Shown here one piece after another: positions 8,353 through 17,043 of a stretch of 64,000 nt of DNA (the stretch's first letter is position 1; every line of letters starts with the position of its first letter). Source of the stretch: CALINF01 sp039990395. Its GTDB lineage: Bacteria; Pseudomonadota; Gammaproteobacteria; Pseudomonadales; Halieaceae. Where the stretch lies: the NCBI GenBank assembly GCA_039990395.1, contig JBDXFZ010000146.1, positions 434,001 through 498,000 of the forward strand, written 5' to 3'. The position numbers and the translations under genes are program-made. The notes below the pieces were generated by a model. It was not told where the DNA came from and ran no database searches. It saw only the letters and a list, made by a program, of their open reading frames with translations.

Positions 8353-8799
8353 TTAGCTGTCGGGCTTCGCTTTGAGTTTGCTGCGAATGTAATCCTCATG
8401 TGCAACGTAGGTTAGGTCGGCGACCTGCCGTATTAGCGCTTCTTCATATTTGTCCAGATCACCGTCTGCGTACGCCACGGTCCACATGCCCGAGATGAGC
8501 TGCATTTTTTGCTGCGGCGTGTAGTGATCGTTAATGACGCGGGTAAACTCATACAGGGAAGTGGATTCATCTACCTGTGCAGATGCCTGCTTGATGAGCT
8601 CATGCACTTCATGCTGATCAAGCTTGAGTGATCGGGCGAGTAGCTTTTCTAGCGCCTGCTGTTCCACTTGATCTTCGGAAAAATCCGAGCGTGCTGTTTC
8701 GATCAAAAGAGCAGCCGCCGCGAGATTTAGGCGATGTTTTCGTTCCTGTGCAGTCTCCGCAGGCGGAACCTCAAAAAGGGCTTTCAGAGAACGAATCAT
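8353..8799 (-). CDS. TerB-family (COG4103-like) protein
   Basis: 148-residue all-helical protein of the tellurite-resistance TerB-like family (COG4103 type). Seen: LAAAALLIETARSD near residue 27, typical of TerB where an acidic residue follows the first helix; ALEKLLARSL; and GMWTVAYADGDLDKYEEALIRQVADL near 105-128, the second repeat with the D-G-D-L motif that may bind metal. The link to tellurite is historical; for these stand-alone proteins the function is unknown. It is the last gene of a minus-strand group, and its start overlaps the transaldolase stop by four bases. Confidence 0.85.
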   Translation of the reverse strand: MIRSLKALFEVPPAETAQERKHRLNLAAAALLIETARSDFSEDQVEQQALEKLLARSLKLDQHEVHELIKQASAQVDESTSLYEFTRVINDHYTPQQKMQLISGMWTVAYADGDLDKYEEALIRQVADLTYVAHEDYIRSKLKAKPDS

Positions 8800-9749
8800 C
8801 GGCTACTGATCAGTTGCTCAAGTTTGATCTGGTCGGCAACAAAGTTGCGGATACCTTCTGCCAGCTTTTCAGTTGCCATGGCGTCGTCGTTCAGCGAGTA
8901 GCGAAAATCTGCCTCATTTGGCGGTTGCCTTTCGTCCGCAGAGTCTACGTTATCGGGCGACAGCTCGCGGGGCAACTCGCCTGTATCCGCTTGCAGTTCC
9001 TCCATGAGTGCGGGGCTGATTGTGAGACGATCACAACCTGCCAGTGCCTCGATTTCCCCTGTGTTTCGAAAGCTGGCACCCATGACGACCGTTCTATAGC
9101 CATTGCTTTTATAGTAGTTATAAATACGATTTACGGACTGCACGCCTGGATCATCGTGTGACGAGGTCATCTCTAAATCTGTATTTGCCTTATACCAATC
9201 TAAAATGCGCCCGACGAAGGGTGATATTAGGAAAACACCGGCATCGGCGCAGGCGGCTGCCTGACTAAAACCGAACAGCAGTGTCAGATTACAGTTTATA
9301 TTTTCCTTTTCTAGCTGCTTGGCGGCCTGAATACCCTCCCAGGTCGATGCTGTCTTGATAAGAATACGATCTCTGGCCAAACCTGCATGCTCGTACATGC
9401 TGATCAGCTTGCGTGCCCGTTCTATGGTGCCAGTCGTGTTGAAAGACAGGCGGGCATCGACTTCAGTGGAAATGCGACCGGGGATGATAGCCAGAATCTC
9501 CTTGCCGACATCCACTGCAAAATGGTCGCAGCAGTTCGCGAGTTGCTCCGCGTTGGAACCGCCCTGGTTTGTGGCCCATTGCCTTGCTTGATCTAGCAGG
9601 TCGGCATAGTGGGGTAGAGCGGCTGCTTTAAGCAGCAATGATGGATTGGTAGTTGCATCCATTGGCGCGAAGCGCCTGATCGCCTCTATGTCGCCTGTAT
9701 CGGCCACGACGTCAGTCATTGCCTTGAGTTGTTCCAGTTTGTTGGTCAT
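8796..9749 (-). CDS. tal: Transaldolase (TalB-type)
   Basis: 317 residues, identical in length to E. coli TalB. Transfers a dihydroxyacetone unit between sugar phosphates in the non-oxidative pentose phosphate pathway, in the cytoplasm. Catalytic residues fall at the TalB numbers: Asp17 (VVADTGD), Glu96 (GRISTEVD) and the Schiff-base Lys132 (ILIKTASTWEG). The family start pattern DATTNPSLLLKAA is at residues 31-43. The gene sits between dusA (29 bases upstream) and the TerB-like gene (four-base overlap), probably one operon. No oddities seen. Confidence 0.97.
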   Translation of the reverse strand: MTNKLEQLKAMTDVVADTGDIEAIRRFAPMDATTNPSLLLKAAALPHYADLLDQARQWATNQGGSNAEQLANCCDHFAVDVGKEILAIIPGRISTEVDARLSFNTTGTIERARKLISMYEHAGLARDRILIKTASTWEGIQAAKQLEKENINCNLTLLFGFSQAAACADAGVFLISPFVGRILDWYKANTDLEMTSSHDDPGVQSVNRIYNYYKSNGYRTVVMGASFRNTGEIEALAGCDRLTISPALMEELQADTGELPRELSPDNVDSADERQPPNEADFRYSLNDDAMATEKLAEGIRNFVADQIKLEQLISSR

Positions 9750-9778
9750 GTTAATAATCCATCGTACGTGTTTAACAA

Positions 9779-10780
9779 TTACGCAGCGGAAATCGATTCC
9801 GATTTCATGCGGCTGTTGGCAGCTCTAACCAGCTCACGTGCGTCAATAAGTACATCAACACCTGCCCCGGCCTTGTGTGCATTTTCACTGATGTGACGTC
9901 TGAATTTTCTGGCACCAGGAACACCCTGGTAGAGCCCCAATATGTGGCGTGTAATGTGGTTGAGGTGGACACCGCAAGACAACTGCTGCTCCACGTAAGG
10001 TAGTAGAGCGGTAATAATGTCATCGCGACTGAAGCCGGTGTCATCGATATCAAATATCTGTCGATCAACCTCGGCAAGTAGCCAGGGGTTCTGGTAGGCC
10101 TCTCTGCCAAGCATTACGCCATCTACTTGCGTAAGGTGGGCTTTACATTCCTCCAGACTCTGTATGCCACCGTTAATGATGATTTCAAGGTCTGGGTGAT
10201 CTCTCTTTAGCTGGTATACCCAATCGTAGTTGAGCGGAGGCACCTCCCGATTTTCCTTAGGGGACAAACCCTTAAGCCACGCTTTACGTGCATGCACAAT
10301 GAACACGCTGCAGCCGGCTTGCGCAATAGGGTTTATAAAGTCAACCAATTCGCTATAGGACTCCATGTCGTCGATACCGATGCGATGCTTTACCGTCACG
10401 GGAATGCCGCAGGCATTGCGCATTGCATTTATGCCCTCGGCAACAAGTTCAGGCTGCGCCATAAGACAGGCGCCAAACATCCCGGACTGAACGCGATCAG
10501 AAGGGCAACCGCAGTTTAGATTGACCTCATCATAACCCCATTCCTGCGCCCAGCGTGCACACTGGGCGAGCTCATTGGCATCGCTACCGCCCAGCTGCAA
10601 GGCTACCGGATGCTCTTCAGCATTAAACTCAAGAAAGCGCTCGCGATCGCCATGGATAAGTGCTCCCGTTGTGACCATCTCGGTATACAGCAGGGCCTTG
10701 CCCGTTAGCAGGCGCCAGAAGTATCGGCAGTGACGATCACTCCAGTCCATCATCGGTGCAATTGTGAATCTTCTATCCAT
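9779..10780 (-). CDS. dusA: tRNA-dihydrouridine synthase A
   Basis: 333-residue FMN enzyme that reduces uridines at positions 20/20a in the tRNA D-loop. Seen: APMMDWSDRHCRYF at residues 8-21, the specific DusA opening; catalytic Cys92 in NLNCGCPSDRVQSG; VKHRIGIDD near 150, supplying FMN and substrate contacts; and the phosphate-binding INGGIQSLEE region near 210 followed by GVMLGREAYQNPW. Length and motifs fit DusA rather than DusB or DusC. It is first in the minus-strand group dusA-tal-terB-like. Confidence 0.97.
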   Translation of the reverse strand: MDRRFTIAPMMDWSDRHCRYFWRLLTGKALLYTEMVTTGALIHGDRERFLEFNAEEHPVALQLGGSDANELAQCARWAQEWGYDEVNLNCGCPSDRVQSGMFGACLMAQPELVAEGINAMRNACGIPVTVKHRIGIDDMESYSELVDFINPIAQAGCSVFIVHARKAWLKGLSPKENREVPPLNYDWVYQLKRDHPDLEIIINGGIQSLEECKAHLTQVDGVMLGREAYQNPWLLAEVDRQIFDIDDTGFSRDDIITALLPYVEQQLSCGVHLNHITRHILGLYQGVPGARKFRRHISENAHKAGAGVDVLIDARELVRAANSRMKSESISAA

Positions 10781-11144
10781 CTAACTTTCTGTGCTACTTA
10801 TCCCATAATTGTCGGTGAGCTCGGGTGCGTGTGCTCTCGCGCATATTCTACGCGTTTTTGCGTGTATTGGGTGCTATTGCCAGCAATCCCATGCGCCGTG
10901 ATCTCGCCATGGTATCGCCCCAAGGCGTCACAATTCAGGCTGAATCGAAAGTGCGGTTTGGTTTATGCCCTGAGTACCTACAGTGCGTTGCAGTCTCGGA
11001 GCGAAACCGCTCATTTTAGTTATACTGACTTGGGTGCCTGGTAGGGTATTCTCATAAGCTCTAGAGGGCCATCGATGGGCTGGGCCTGCACCAGGGCCGC
11101 GGCAGCGTTATTACAGTTCGACTAAGGGGCGATGAGTATAGTAA
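10781..11144. other. 364-base intergenic stretch without a convincing gene
   Basis: Divergent region between dusA and the membrane protein at 11145, so it should hold promoters for both directions. A GTG-initiated frame of 64 codons (10825-11019) is present, but I cannot assign it to a family. A TATACT hexamer at 11021-11026 resembles a -10 element but has no matching -35 at 17 bases. No RNA gene or clear hairpin was recognised. Confidence 0.5.
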
Positions 11145-12251
11145 ATGATATATGACTGGCTAGGGATTCCCGCCGCCTTCGTGGCATGGGGTTTTGCGCT
11201 GTATGTTTTTTTAGTAGCGCCCCCTACGCGTTCTTCACGTTTTTTAGTTGCAATGCTGTTGGTGGATGGCGTTGCTGTCATTACAAGCTACAACAATTTG
11301 ACGTACTTGAACCCACTGCTCTCGCATCTGGGTTTGCCGAATGTTCCACTAGTACTGCACCAGATGTCAGATTGGGCATTGGTCGCGGTGTACTTACCAT
11401 TTATTGGAATGACCCTCAATTCACCGTTGGTCAAGCCACTGAAAAACCCCGTTGTTGCTCGCCTTATCTTAATGGGCGGTCTTGGGATAGCCATCGTAGT
11501 TCCCTTTTTGCCTGAAGAGCTCCTAGGGAGATCAGGCTGGTCCATTTATATTTTAATCTGCATTGTCCTCGCATGGGGATTTATCGCTGCTATGCATAGT
11601 TGGTACATCGCATCGAGTGAGGTTGAGCGTGGGAGAGCAAAGGCATTCACGATAGCCTTTGGCGTTCGCGATGTACTTTGGACAATTACCTTTGCCTACT
11701 ATACGGCTGTTTATCATGGCCTGACGGCTATAACAGTTGAAGATTTGATAGATAACTCTACCAGGTTTGGATTTTTACTACCGTTGACCTACCAGCTCGC
11801 CGTAATCTTATACGTGCCACTGGTGGCTTATGGAGTGCTGCGGGTTCAGCTATTTGATATTGACCTACGTGTGAAGCGTATGCTCCGACGCGGTACGGTA
11901 ACTGCTGCTTTCGTGGCCACGTTTTTTGTGGTCTCAGAACTTGCAGCGAATTACCTGTCCACTCAGCTCGGCACGGTGTTGGGTGTACTCTGCACTGGTG
12001 CTTTGGTATTTTTTCTTGACCCGATTCAACGTGCCGCAGAAAGCTTCTCGAATTCTGCTATGCCCAATACAGTGAATACCCCCGAATATGAGTCATTCCG
12101 CAAATTGCAGGTATACGACTCTGCACTCAGAGCTACGCTAGAGGACGGAAAAATTGGCGAGCGAGAACGACTTATTCTGAACAGTATGGTTGCATCTATG
12201 GGTATCGATCCGAGCATAGCGCGCCGTATGGAAGAAGACCTGAATTTATAG
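11145..12251 (+). CDS. Integral membrane protein with seven or more TM segments, sensor-like
   Basis: 368-residue protein with about eight hydrophobic segments spread from residue 5 to 285 (for example VAWGFALYVFLVAPP, FLVAMLLVDGVAVI and LILMGGLGIAIVVPFL). The stretch YGVLRVQLFDIDLRVKRMLRRGT followed by two further TM segments resembles the membrane input module that precedes a kinase or cyclase domain in some bacterial sensors. Here no such domain follows. Instead the last 80 residues are a short soluble region ending LNSMVASMGIDPSIARRMEEDL, reminiscent of an EF-hand-like or TerB-like tail. It stands alone between dusA (divergent) and the beta-barrel-like gene. I do not recognise a specific function; a signalling input protein working with a partner in trans is one possibility. 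Confidence 0.7.
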   Translation: MIYDWLGIPAAFVAWGFALYVFLVAPPTRSSRFLVAMLLVDGVAVITSYNNLTYLNPLLSHLGLPNVPLVLHQMSDWALVAVYLPFIGMTLNSPLVKPLKNPVVARLILMGGLGIAIVVPFLPEELLGRSGWSIYILICIVLAWGFIAAMHSWYIASSEVERGRAKAFTIAFGVRDVLWTITFAYYTAVYHGLTAITVEDLIDNSTRFGFLLPLTYQLAVILYVPLVAYGVLRVQLFDIDLRVKRMLRRGTVTAAFVATFFVVSELAANYLSTQLGTVLGVLCTGALVFFLDPIQRAAESFSNSAMPNTVNTPEYESFRKLQVYDSALRATLEDGKIGERERLILNSMVASMGIDPSIARRMEEDLNL

Positions 12252-12354
12252 TTACAAGGCTCGCCTTGAATAGTCAGGCTATTGGCGTATTGTATGCAAC
12301 GCGAGGCTCAAAGTTGGGCTGTCGTTAAGCTCTAATTGGATATCTACGTAATTT

Positions 12355-13230
12355 ATGATCTACACGCTGCTGCGCCTTACCGTGCCGTTTGTACTGTGCT
12401 TTGTCGGCTTTATCTCGTCACTAGCAGCTGAGCCAACCGAAGATACTTCACTAGCTACTGCGGATCTATCTGAGATAGACCGCAAGTTAAACAATCCTCT
12501 AACCAGTATCTGGTCACTTACTTTTCAGAACAACTCTTCAGCCAACACGGGTGACGCGGTTAGTGGCACCGAGTACTCAAACACGCTTTTTTTCCAGCCG
12601 TTCCTGCCTTTTGAAGTAGGCGCTGATAAAGAAACCATGTTCACCCTACGTCCTGTGTTCCCAGTCGTTACTCAACCAGAGATCGATCTTTCCACAGGAA
12701 AATTCTCTTCGCATATGACTGGATACGGTGATACCCAGTTGTTGACACTTGCCGGTCCAAATTCGGGTGAAGGTTTCGTGTTAGGGGGTGGTGCGTCGTT
12801 CATATTCCCTACCGCATCTGATGATATCTTAGGGCAGGGTAAGTACCAGGTAGGTCCGGCACTCATGGCCTTTAATATTGGAAAGCCGTGGGTCTACGGC
12901 GTACTCGCCCAGCATTGGAACTCGGTTGGAGGTGACAGTGATCGGCCCGATACTAGCCGCACAGATGTTCAATACACTATCCGCTACTCGCTCCCCAATG
13001 CCATGTCGATTGGCCTGGGGCCAACGATTAGCTTCGACTGGGAGGCGGATTCTGACAATGCACTTACATTCCCTATTGGGTTGGGGCTTACCAAGACAAC
13101 TCGCTGGGGTAAGACGCCGGTTAAGCTCCGAGCGGAGTTACATTATTCGGTGGTTAAGCCCGATGACTACGGGACGGAATGGAATTTTCGCTTTCAGGTA
13201 ACGCCGGTCATCAACAACCCGTTCAAGTAG
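12355..13230 (+). CDS. Secreted beta-barrel-like outer-membrane protein
   Basis: 291 residues with a signal peptide (about 1-25, ending SSLAAEP). The mature part is rich in alternating hydrophobic/aromatic strands: LTSIWSLTFQNN near 50, TLFFQPFLPF, TMFTLRPVFPV, GYGDTQLLTLAG, VLGGGASFIFPTA, TDVQYTIRYSLP, and a C-terminal strand WNFRFQVTPVINNPF. The pattern matches the family often annotated as outer-membrane transporter or neuromedin-U-like protein in marine gammaproteobacteria. The final Phe fits outer-membrane beta-barrel signals, although a Lys follows it. The substrate is unknown. A 9-T run after a short palindrome (13234-13251) might serve as a weak terminator. Confidence 0.72.
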   Translation: MIYTLLRLTVPFVLCFVGFISSLAAEPTEDTSLATADLSEIDRKLNNPLTSIWSLTFQNNSSANTGDAVSGTEYSNTLFFQPFLPFEVGADKETMFTLRPVFPVVTQPEIDLSTGKFSSHMTGYGDTQLLTLAGPNSGEGFVLGGGASFIFPTASDDILGQGKYQVGPALMAFNIGKPWVYGVLAQHWNSVGGDSDRPDTSRTDVQYTIRYSLPNAMSIGLGPTISFDWEADSDNALTFPIGLGLTKTTRWGKTPVKLRAELHYSVVKPDDYGTEWNFRFQVTPVINNPFK

Positions 13231-13428
13231 GCAGGTATACCGTTTTTTTTTGGGGTACATAAAGGTGGAAGCTCGCGCGCTCACATCTTCAGATGCGAGC
13301 AGTTTTCAAACTTTGCGTTTGCGCAGCCTTCTCGAGTTTCCTGAAGAATGGCCTGGAGCGTGGCTATCGGCTTGTTGATGGCGTGCTCCAGGGCGGATAT
13401 TTAATGACCCTAACCGCTGAAACAGTAT

Positions 13429-14250
13429 CTACTGACTCATAACGTAACCACCATTGGGTGATATCACCTGCCCAGTCATGAACTTCGCCTCGTCGCTGGC
13501 AAGATACACGGCAGGCCAAGCGATATCGTCGCAGTCCCCAAAACTCCCCATGGGGGTCTGTGCTTCGATTAGTGGGCGAACAGTGGCTAGTGGCTCAGTG
13601 AGCCCTGTGTCTATGAACCCCGGCGCCAGTGCATTAACGCGAATACCTCTGGTGACAACTTCCCGCGCTAGCGAACGCGTAAAGCCAAGTATTCCAGCCT
13701 TGGCGGCGCAGTAGTTAGTGCCGGTGCCGCCGCTCGTTCCCATAATCGAGCCCATGTTAATGATGCACCCTGAAAGTTGTGGGTTCATGATCTTAAGCGC
13801 CTCTCTCGAACAAAAGAATGTGCCATCGAGATGCACCGAAATCATTCGGTGCCAATCTTCATCCGTCATTGCAACCGTGACGTCCATGTGTGTCTGTATA
13901 GGCCCGCCAGCCATCAACTCCTCTTGTTGTTTAAAAGGAACCTCATTAACCCGGGTAACCAACTCATCGTCTCCCGGCTTGAATGCGAAGCCGGCGTTGT
14001 TCACGAGTATGTCCAGGTGCCCATAATCGGACTGAACCTGTTCAAACATTGCTCGCACCGCACTCGAGTCCGAGACATCAGCAGCGATTCCAGTGCCGTC
14101 CACTTCTTCAGCAAGTGTCTGCGCAGCTTCATTACTAATATCATTGACTATCAGCCGAGCGCCTTCTTCGTTAAATCTGCGAGCAATCTGCGCCCCGAGG
14201 CCTGCTCCTGCTCCAGTGATGAGCGCAATCTTTCCGTCCAAACGAGCCAT
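13429..14250 (-). CDS. Short-chain dehydrogenase/reductase
   Basis: 273-residue classical SDR. Seen: cofactor motif TGAGAGLGAQ at residues 12-21, NNAGFAF near 86, and the active-site Tyr and Lys in NYCAAKAG near 180. An insertion of about 25 residues between the NNAG motif and the next helix (DELVTRVNEV to GGPIQTHMD) is unusual for FabG-like enzymes. The C-terminal VISPNGGYVMSQ is typical of the family. It probably oxidises or reduces an alcohol/ketone with NAD(P); the substrate is not inferable. It stands alone on the minus strand, convergent with the barrel gene. Confidence 0.85.
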   Translation of the reverse strand: MARLDGKIALITGAGAGLGAQIARRFNEEGARLIVNDISNEAAQTLAEEVDGTGIAADVSDSSAVRAMFEQVQSDYGHLDILVNNAGFAFKPGDDELVTRVNEVPFKQQEELMAGGPIQTHMDVTVAMTDEDWHRMISVHLDGTFFCSREALKIMNPQLSGCIINMGSIMGTSGGTGTNYCAAKAGILGFTRSLAREVVTRGIRVNALAPGFIDTGLTEPLATVRPLIEAQTPMGSFGDCDDIAWPAVYLASDEAKFMTGQVISPNGGYVMSQ

Positions 14251-14515
14251 TCCAAATCTCCCGGTAATGTATCGTTCTAGAATAGATCAATTGTCAGATT
14301 TAGCTAAGCCAATTCGCTACAAACCGCTGCAGGTGAATCGAACTGACTGATCTGAAATCGTGTGGGGTTGAGAGCAGGGAGCTTTCATCAAGAGTCTACT
14401 TGGGATGAAGGAGGGTAGATCCAATTTCGATTCAGTGTCTGAGCGCCGCTAGCTATCGGGGTAACAGATGAGGGATGGGGCTAGGTATGCAATGTTGATA
14501 GGGCGATCTACCTTT

Positions 14516-15595
14516 TCAGCTCGGCGATAACGCCTTGAGCCTGCGCTGAGCATCTGCAGCTAGTTGGCGCGTGAGCTCGCCGGAGCCAGTTTCGCGGGCA
14601 AGGCTGGCTGACTGCCCTGACCAGAGTGAAGTGAAATCTGCTGCTCCTGCAGCTTCCGCTTTCTGCCTCAGCGGCGCTAGGCTGCTACCGGCCGCTGGAT
14701 ACGCAGAAACCCGATCCGACATCGGTCCAACTTCTCGCATGATTCGGTTCACTATTCCGCGTGCCGGTTTGCCGGTAAATATGTTGGTCAGTGCAGTTTG
14801 ATCGTCTCTCGCTTCACGCAATGCAGCACGGTACAAGTCTGAAATCAACGACTCGGGTGTAAAGAGATACGCGGTGCCAATTTGTACTCCCGCTGCGCCA
14901 AGGGCGAAAGCCGCAGCGATGCCTCGCCCATCTGCTATGCCTCCTGCAGCGACAACAGGTACATCTACAGCATCGACAACCTGTGGAACTAGGGCGAGCG
15001 TGCCCGGCTGTCCAGCAATATCCTTGGCCAAGAACATCCCTCGATGGCCGCCAGCTTCATAGCCCTGCGCGATAATGACGTCGCAGCCATGAGCTTCTAG
15101 CCAACGTGCCTCCTCTACAGTGGTCGCAGAGCTCAGCACAACGCAGCCAGTGGCCTTCACCCGACTGAGTAGTTCCGGGCTGGGCAACCCGAAGTGGAAG
15201 CTCACTACTTTGGGCCGGTGCTGCTCTACGATTTCACACATCGCATGGCTAAAGGGCGCGCGAGAATTGTTCGGAGACTCTACGGATGCATCTAGCTCCA
15301 GCTCCGTATAGTAGGCAGCGAGTTCATCCTTCCAGAGAGCACTTTCCTCCGGCGTAGACTCTTGCGGTGAATGGCAGAAAAAGTTGGTGTTTATTGGCTT
15401 GGCAGTAGTTTGCCTGAATAATTCGAGCTCGTTACTCGTCTTGCTTGCATCGAGCATTGCGCATGGCAAGGAACCAAGGCCGCCAGCTTCACTAACGGCG
15501 ATTGCCATGGCCGCGCCATTTGCGCCCGCCATGGGCGCCTGAATGATCGGTAGTTCAATGCCGACTATGTCGAGCAACCTGCTATCTGGCCACAT
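14516..15595 (-). CDS. Nitronate monooxygenase-family FMN enzyme
   Basis: 359-residue FMN-binding TIM-barrel protein of the nitronate monooxygenase (2-nitropropane dioxygenase) family, which oxidises alkyl nitronates such as propionate-3-nitronate. Seen: LPIIQAPMAGANG near residue 14, AQGYEAGGHRG with the catalytic His near 185, and VVAAGGIADGRGIAAAFALG followed by GVQIGTAYLFTPES for FMN phosphate binding. I place the start at the ATG beginning MWPDSRLLDIVG (15595), the usual family N terminus; a further ATG ten codons upstream would overlap the preceding VF530 gene. Genuine nitronate specificity cannot be told from sequence. A second, more distant paralog is at 59931-61073. Confidence 0.87.
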   Translation of the reverse strand: MWPDSRLLDIVGIELPIIQAPMAGANGAAMAIAVSEAGGLGSLPCAMLDASKTSNELELFRQTTAKPINTNFFCHSPQESTPEESALWKDELAAYYTELELDASVESPNNSRAPFSHAMCEIVEQHRPKVVSFHFGLPSPELLSRVKATGCVVLSSATTVEEARWLEAHGCDVIIAQGYEAGGHRGMFLAKDIAGQPGTLALVPQVVDAVDVPVVAAGGIADGRGIAAAFALGAAGVQIGTAYLFTPESLISDLYRAALREARDDQTALTNIFTGKPARGIVNRIMREVGPMSDRVSAYPAAGSSLAPLRQKAEAAGAADFTSLWSGQSASLARETGSGELTRQLAADAQRRLKALSPS

Positions 15596-15600
15596 ATTCT

Positions 15601-15852
15601 TCACCTCTGGCTGGATTTGTTCCACGGTGATGGCTTTGCGAATGTTGTTAAATACAGGCTCTCGATCTTATCTCTTGCCCAGGGCGTTTTGCGCAAAAAC
15701 GTGAGAGAGGATTTGATAGATGGGTCCTTTTTAAAGCAATTGATATCAATCCGCTGAGCCAGACCATCCCATCCGTAGTGCTCCACGAGTTTAGTCACAA
15801 CTTCCTTGAGCGTAATACCGTGCAAGGGGTTATTGGGTTGGACATTGCTCAT
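15601..15852 (-). CDS. VF530-family (DUF2132) small DNA-binding-like protein
   Basis: 83 residues matching the VF530/DUF2132 family: PLHGITLKEVVTKLVEHYGW at residues 9-28, RIDINCFKKDPSIKSSLTFL and KTPWARDKIESLYL. The family has a double-stranded-DNA-binding-like fold known from a Vibrio fischeri structure, but its biological role is not established. It lies five bases upstream of the nitronate monooxygenase start, so the two are probably co-transcribed. Confidence 0.9.
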   Translation of the reverse strand: MSNVQPNNPLHGITLKEVVTKLVEHYGWDGLAQRIDINCFKKDPSIKSSLTFLRKTPWARDKIESLYLTTFAKPSPWNKSSQR

Positions 15853-16106
15853 GTGCTGTTAACCATGACGAAGATGTCTCTTAGTCCTCTTCAAAAAATG
15901 ACGCCATTAGATAGCGTTGATGGCGCCATTCTAGCTCACATTCTCAGCACTCACCTGAAAATTTGGCAGCCTGGCTGTCATAGAGGCTATTTCCGCCTGG
16001 GGTAGGTCTACGTTCAACTATTAGAGGAATCCTGGTCTACACTAAGCTAATCATTTGGTGCACATTTTAGTCGTGCCAATTTTCTAGCCAGAGGCCCCCG
16101 TCACGA

Positions 16107-16469
16107 ATGCTAAGCGCTTCCTGCCATTGTGGTGCAGTAGTTATTGAAGTTCACGAACAGCCAGAAAGGCTGATCGATTGTAACTGTTCGATCTGTAGAA
16201 GGTACTCAGCACTCTGGGGGCACCTGACTCGTGCCCAGGCAACTATTCACTGCGATCCCGATGCGCAGTCTTCCTATCTTTGTAATGACAGGGTCATTAA
16301 ATTTTTCCACTGCAATTCATGTGGATGTGTAACTCACTACGATTCTGTAGATGCGGGCCCTGATCAGCCTCTCGCGATCAATTTCAGAATGTTCTCTGTT
16401 AAAGAGATAGAGGCCCTGGAGATACGATATTTTGATGGTGCAGATACCTGGACAGTAATTGACAAGTAG
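16107..16469 (+). CDS. GFA-domain zinc protein (first of tandem pair)
   Basis: 120-residue protein with the GFA fold (glutathione-dependent formaldehyde-activating enzyme family; beta-tent). Zinc-binding cysteines: CHCG at residues 6-9, CNCSICRRYS near 26-35 and HCNSCGCVTHYDS near 68. Family members with characterised activity are rare, and many small ones are of unknown function. It is followed 35 bases later by a second GFA gene on the same strand, probably one transcript. No formaldehyde dehydrogenase gene is adjacent, so the formaldehyde link is weak. Confidence 0.85.
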   Translation: MLSASCHCGAVVIEVHEQPERLIDCNCSICRRYSALWGHLTRAQATIHCDPDAQSSYLCNDRVIKFFHCNSCGCVTHYDSVDAGPDQPLAINFRMFSVKEIEALEIRYFDGADTWTVIDK

Positions 16470-16504
16470 CGAGCGCCGTAGTCTAGCAATAAGGAAAATC
16501 AACC

Positions 16505-16921
16505 ATGTCGAATCACAGTTTACGAGGTCACTGCCTGTGTAAGGCAATTCAGTATACCGTCGATGGCACACCTCTTTGGTGTGCTCACTGCCATTGCGCC
16601 GAATGCCGTCGCCATACCGGAAGTGCAGTAGCGACTTTTGTTGGTGTAGAGAAAGCGCTGCTTACATTGGTTAGGGGTGAGCTCGGGCAAATTGAGTCTT
16701 CCCCGGGAGTGTACCGTTCTTTCTGCGCGACCTGCGGTACGCCAATGGCCTATGAGAGGGACGAACTACCCGGCGAGATTCACCTCTATTTGGGAACGCT
16801 CGAACACCCCGAAGACATTCCTCCAACGCTGGAGGTTTATTGCGGCGAGCGCTTGCCGTGGCTTAAGCTCAAGGTGGATGGACAGAGCTTCGATAGCCTA
16901 CCTGAGCAAGATGTTCAGTGA
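16505..16921 (+). CDS. GFA-domain zinc protein (second of tandem pair)
   Basis: 138 residues, GFA family. Cysteine pattern: GHCLCKAIQY near 8-17, CAHCHCAECRRHTGSA near 26-41 and FCATCGTPMAYE near 73-84. The C-terminal YCGERLPWLKL is typical of the longer GFA proteins, with an invariant W. An AAGGAAA ribosome site lies 7-13 bases before the ATG at 16505. It is only distantly similar to the preceding gene, so the pair is not a recent duplication. Function unknown; thiol-adduct or zinc-related chemistry is possible. Confidence 0.87.
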   Translation: MSNHSLRGHCLCKAIQYTVDGTPLWCAHCHCAECRRHTGSAVATFVGVEKALLTLVRGELGQIESSPGVYRSFCATCGTPMAYERDELPGEIHLYLGTLEHPEDIPPTLEVYCGERLPWLKLKVDGQSFDSLPEQDVQ

Positions 16922-17043
16922 AGTTCCCAGCGAAAAAACCATCAAAAGCTTTCAGAGGTGGATGTCTCCTATCCGGATTAAGGAAATGGAGTGAGGTGGT
17001 GGATCAGTTTGTGTCTAAAATTTTAGGGAGTGGAAAAATTCTA

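Noticed and set aside
10825..11019. 64-codon GTG-initiated frame between dusA and the membrane protein
   Set aside because: No recognisable ribosome site, family or conserved motif. Kept only as a note in the intergenic entry.
12255..12268. CAAGGCTCGCCTTG palindrome after the 7-TM gene as a terminator
   Set aside because: The stem is only five or six pairs with no T run; too weak to call.
16918..17043. 42-residue N-terminal extension of the PafA-type phosphatase
   Set aside because: It would precede a normal signal peptide. A strong AGGGAG and ATG at 17044 explain the start better.
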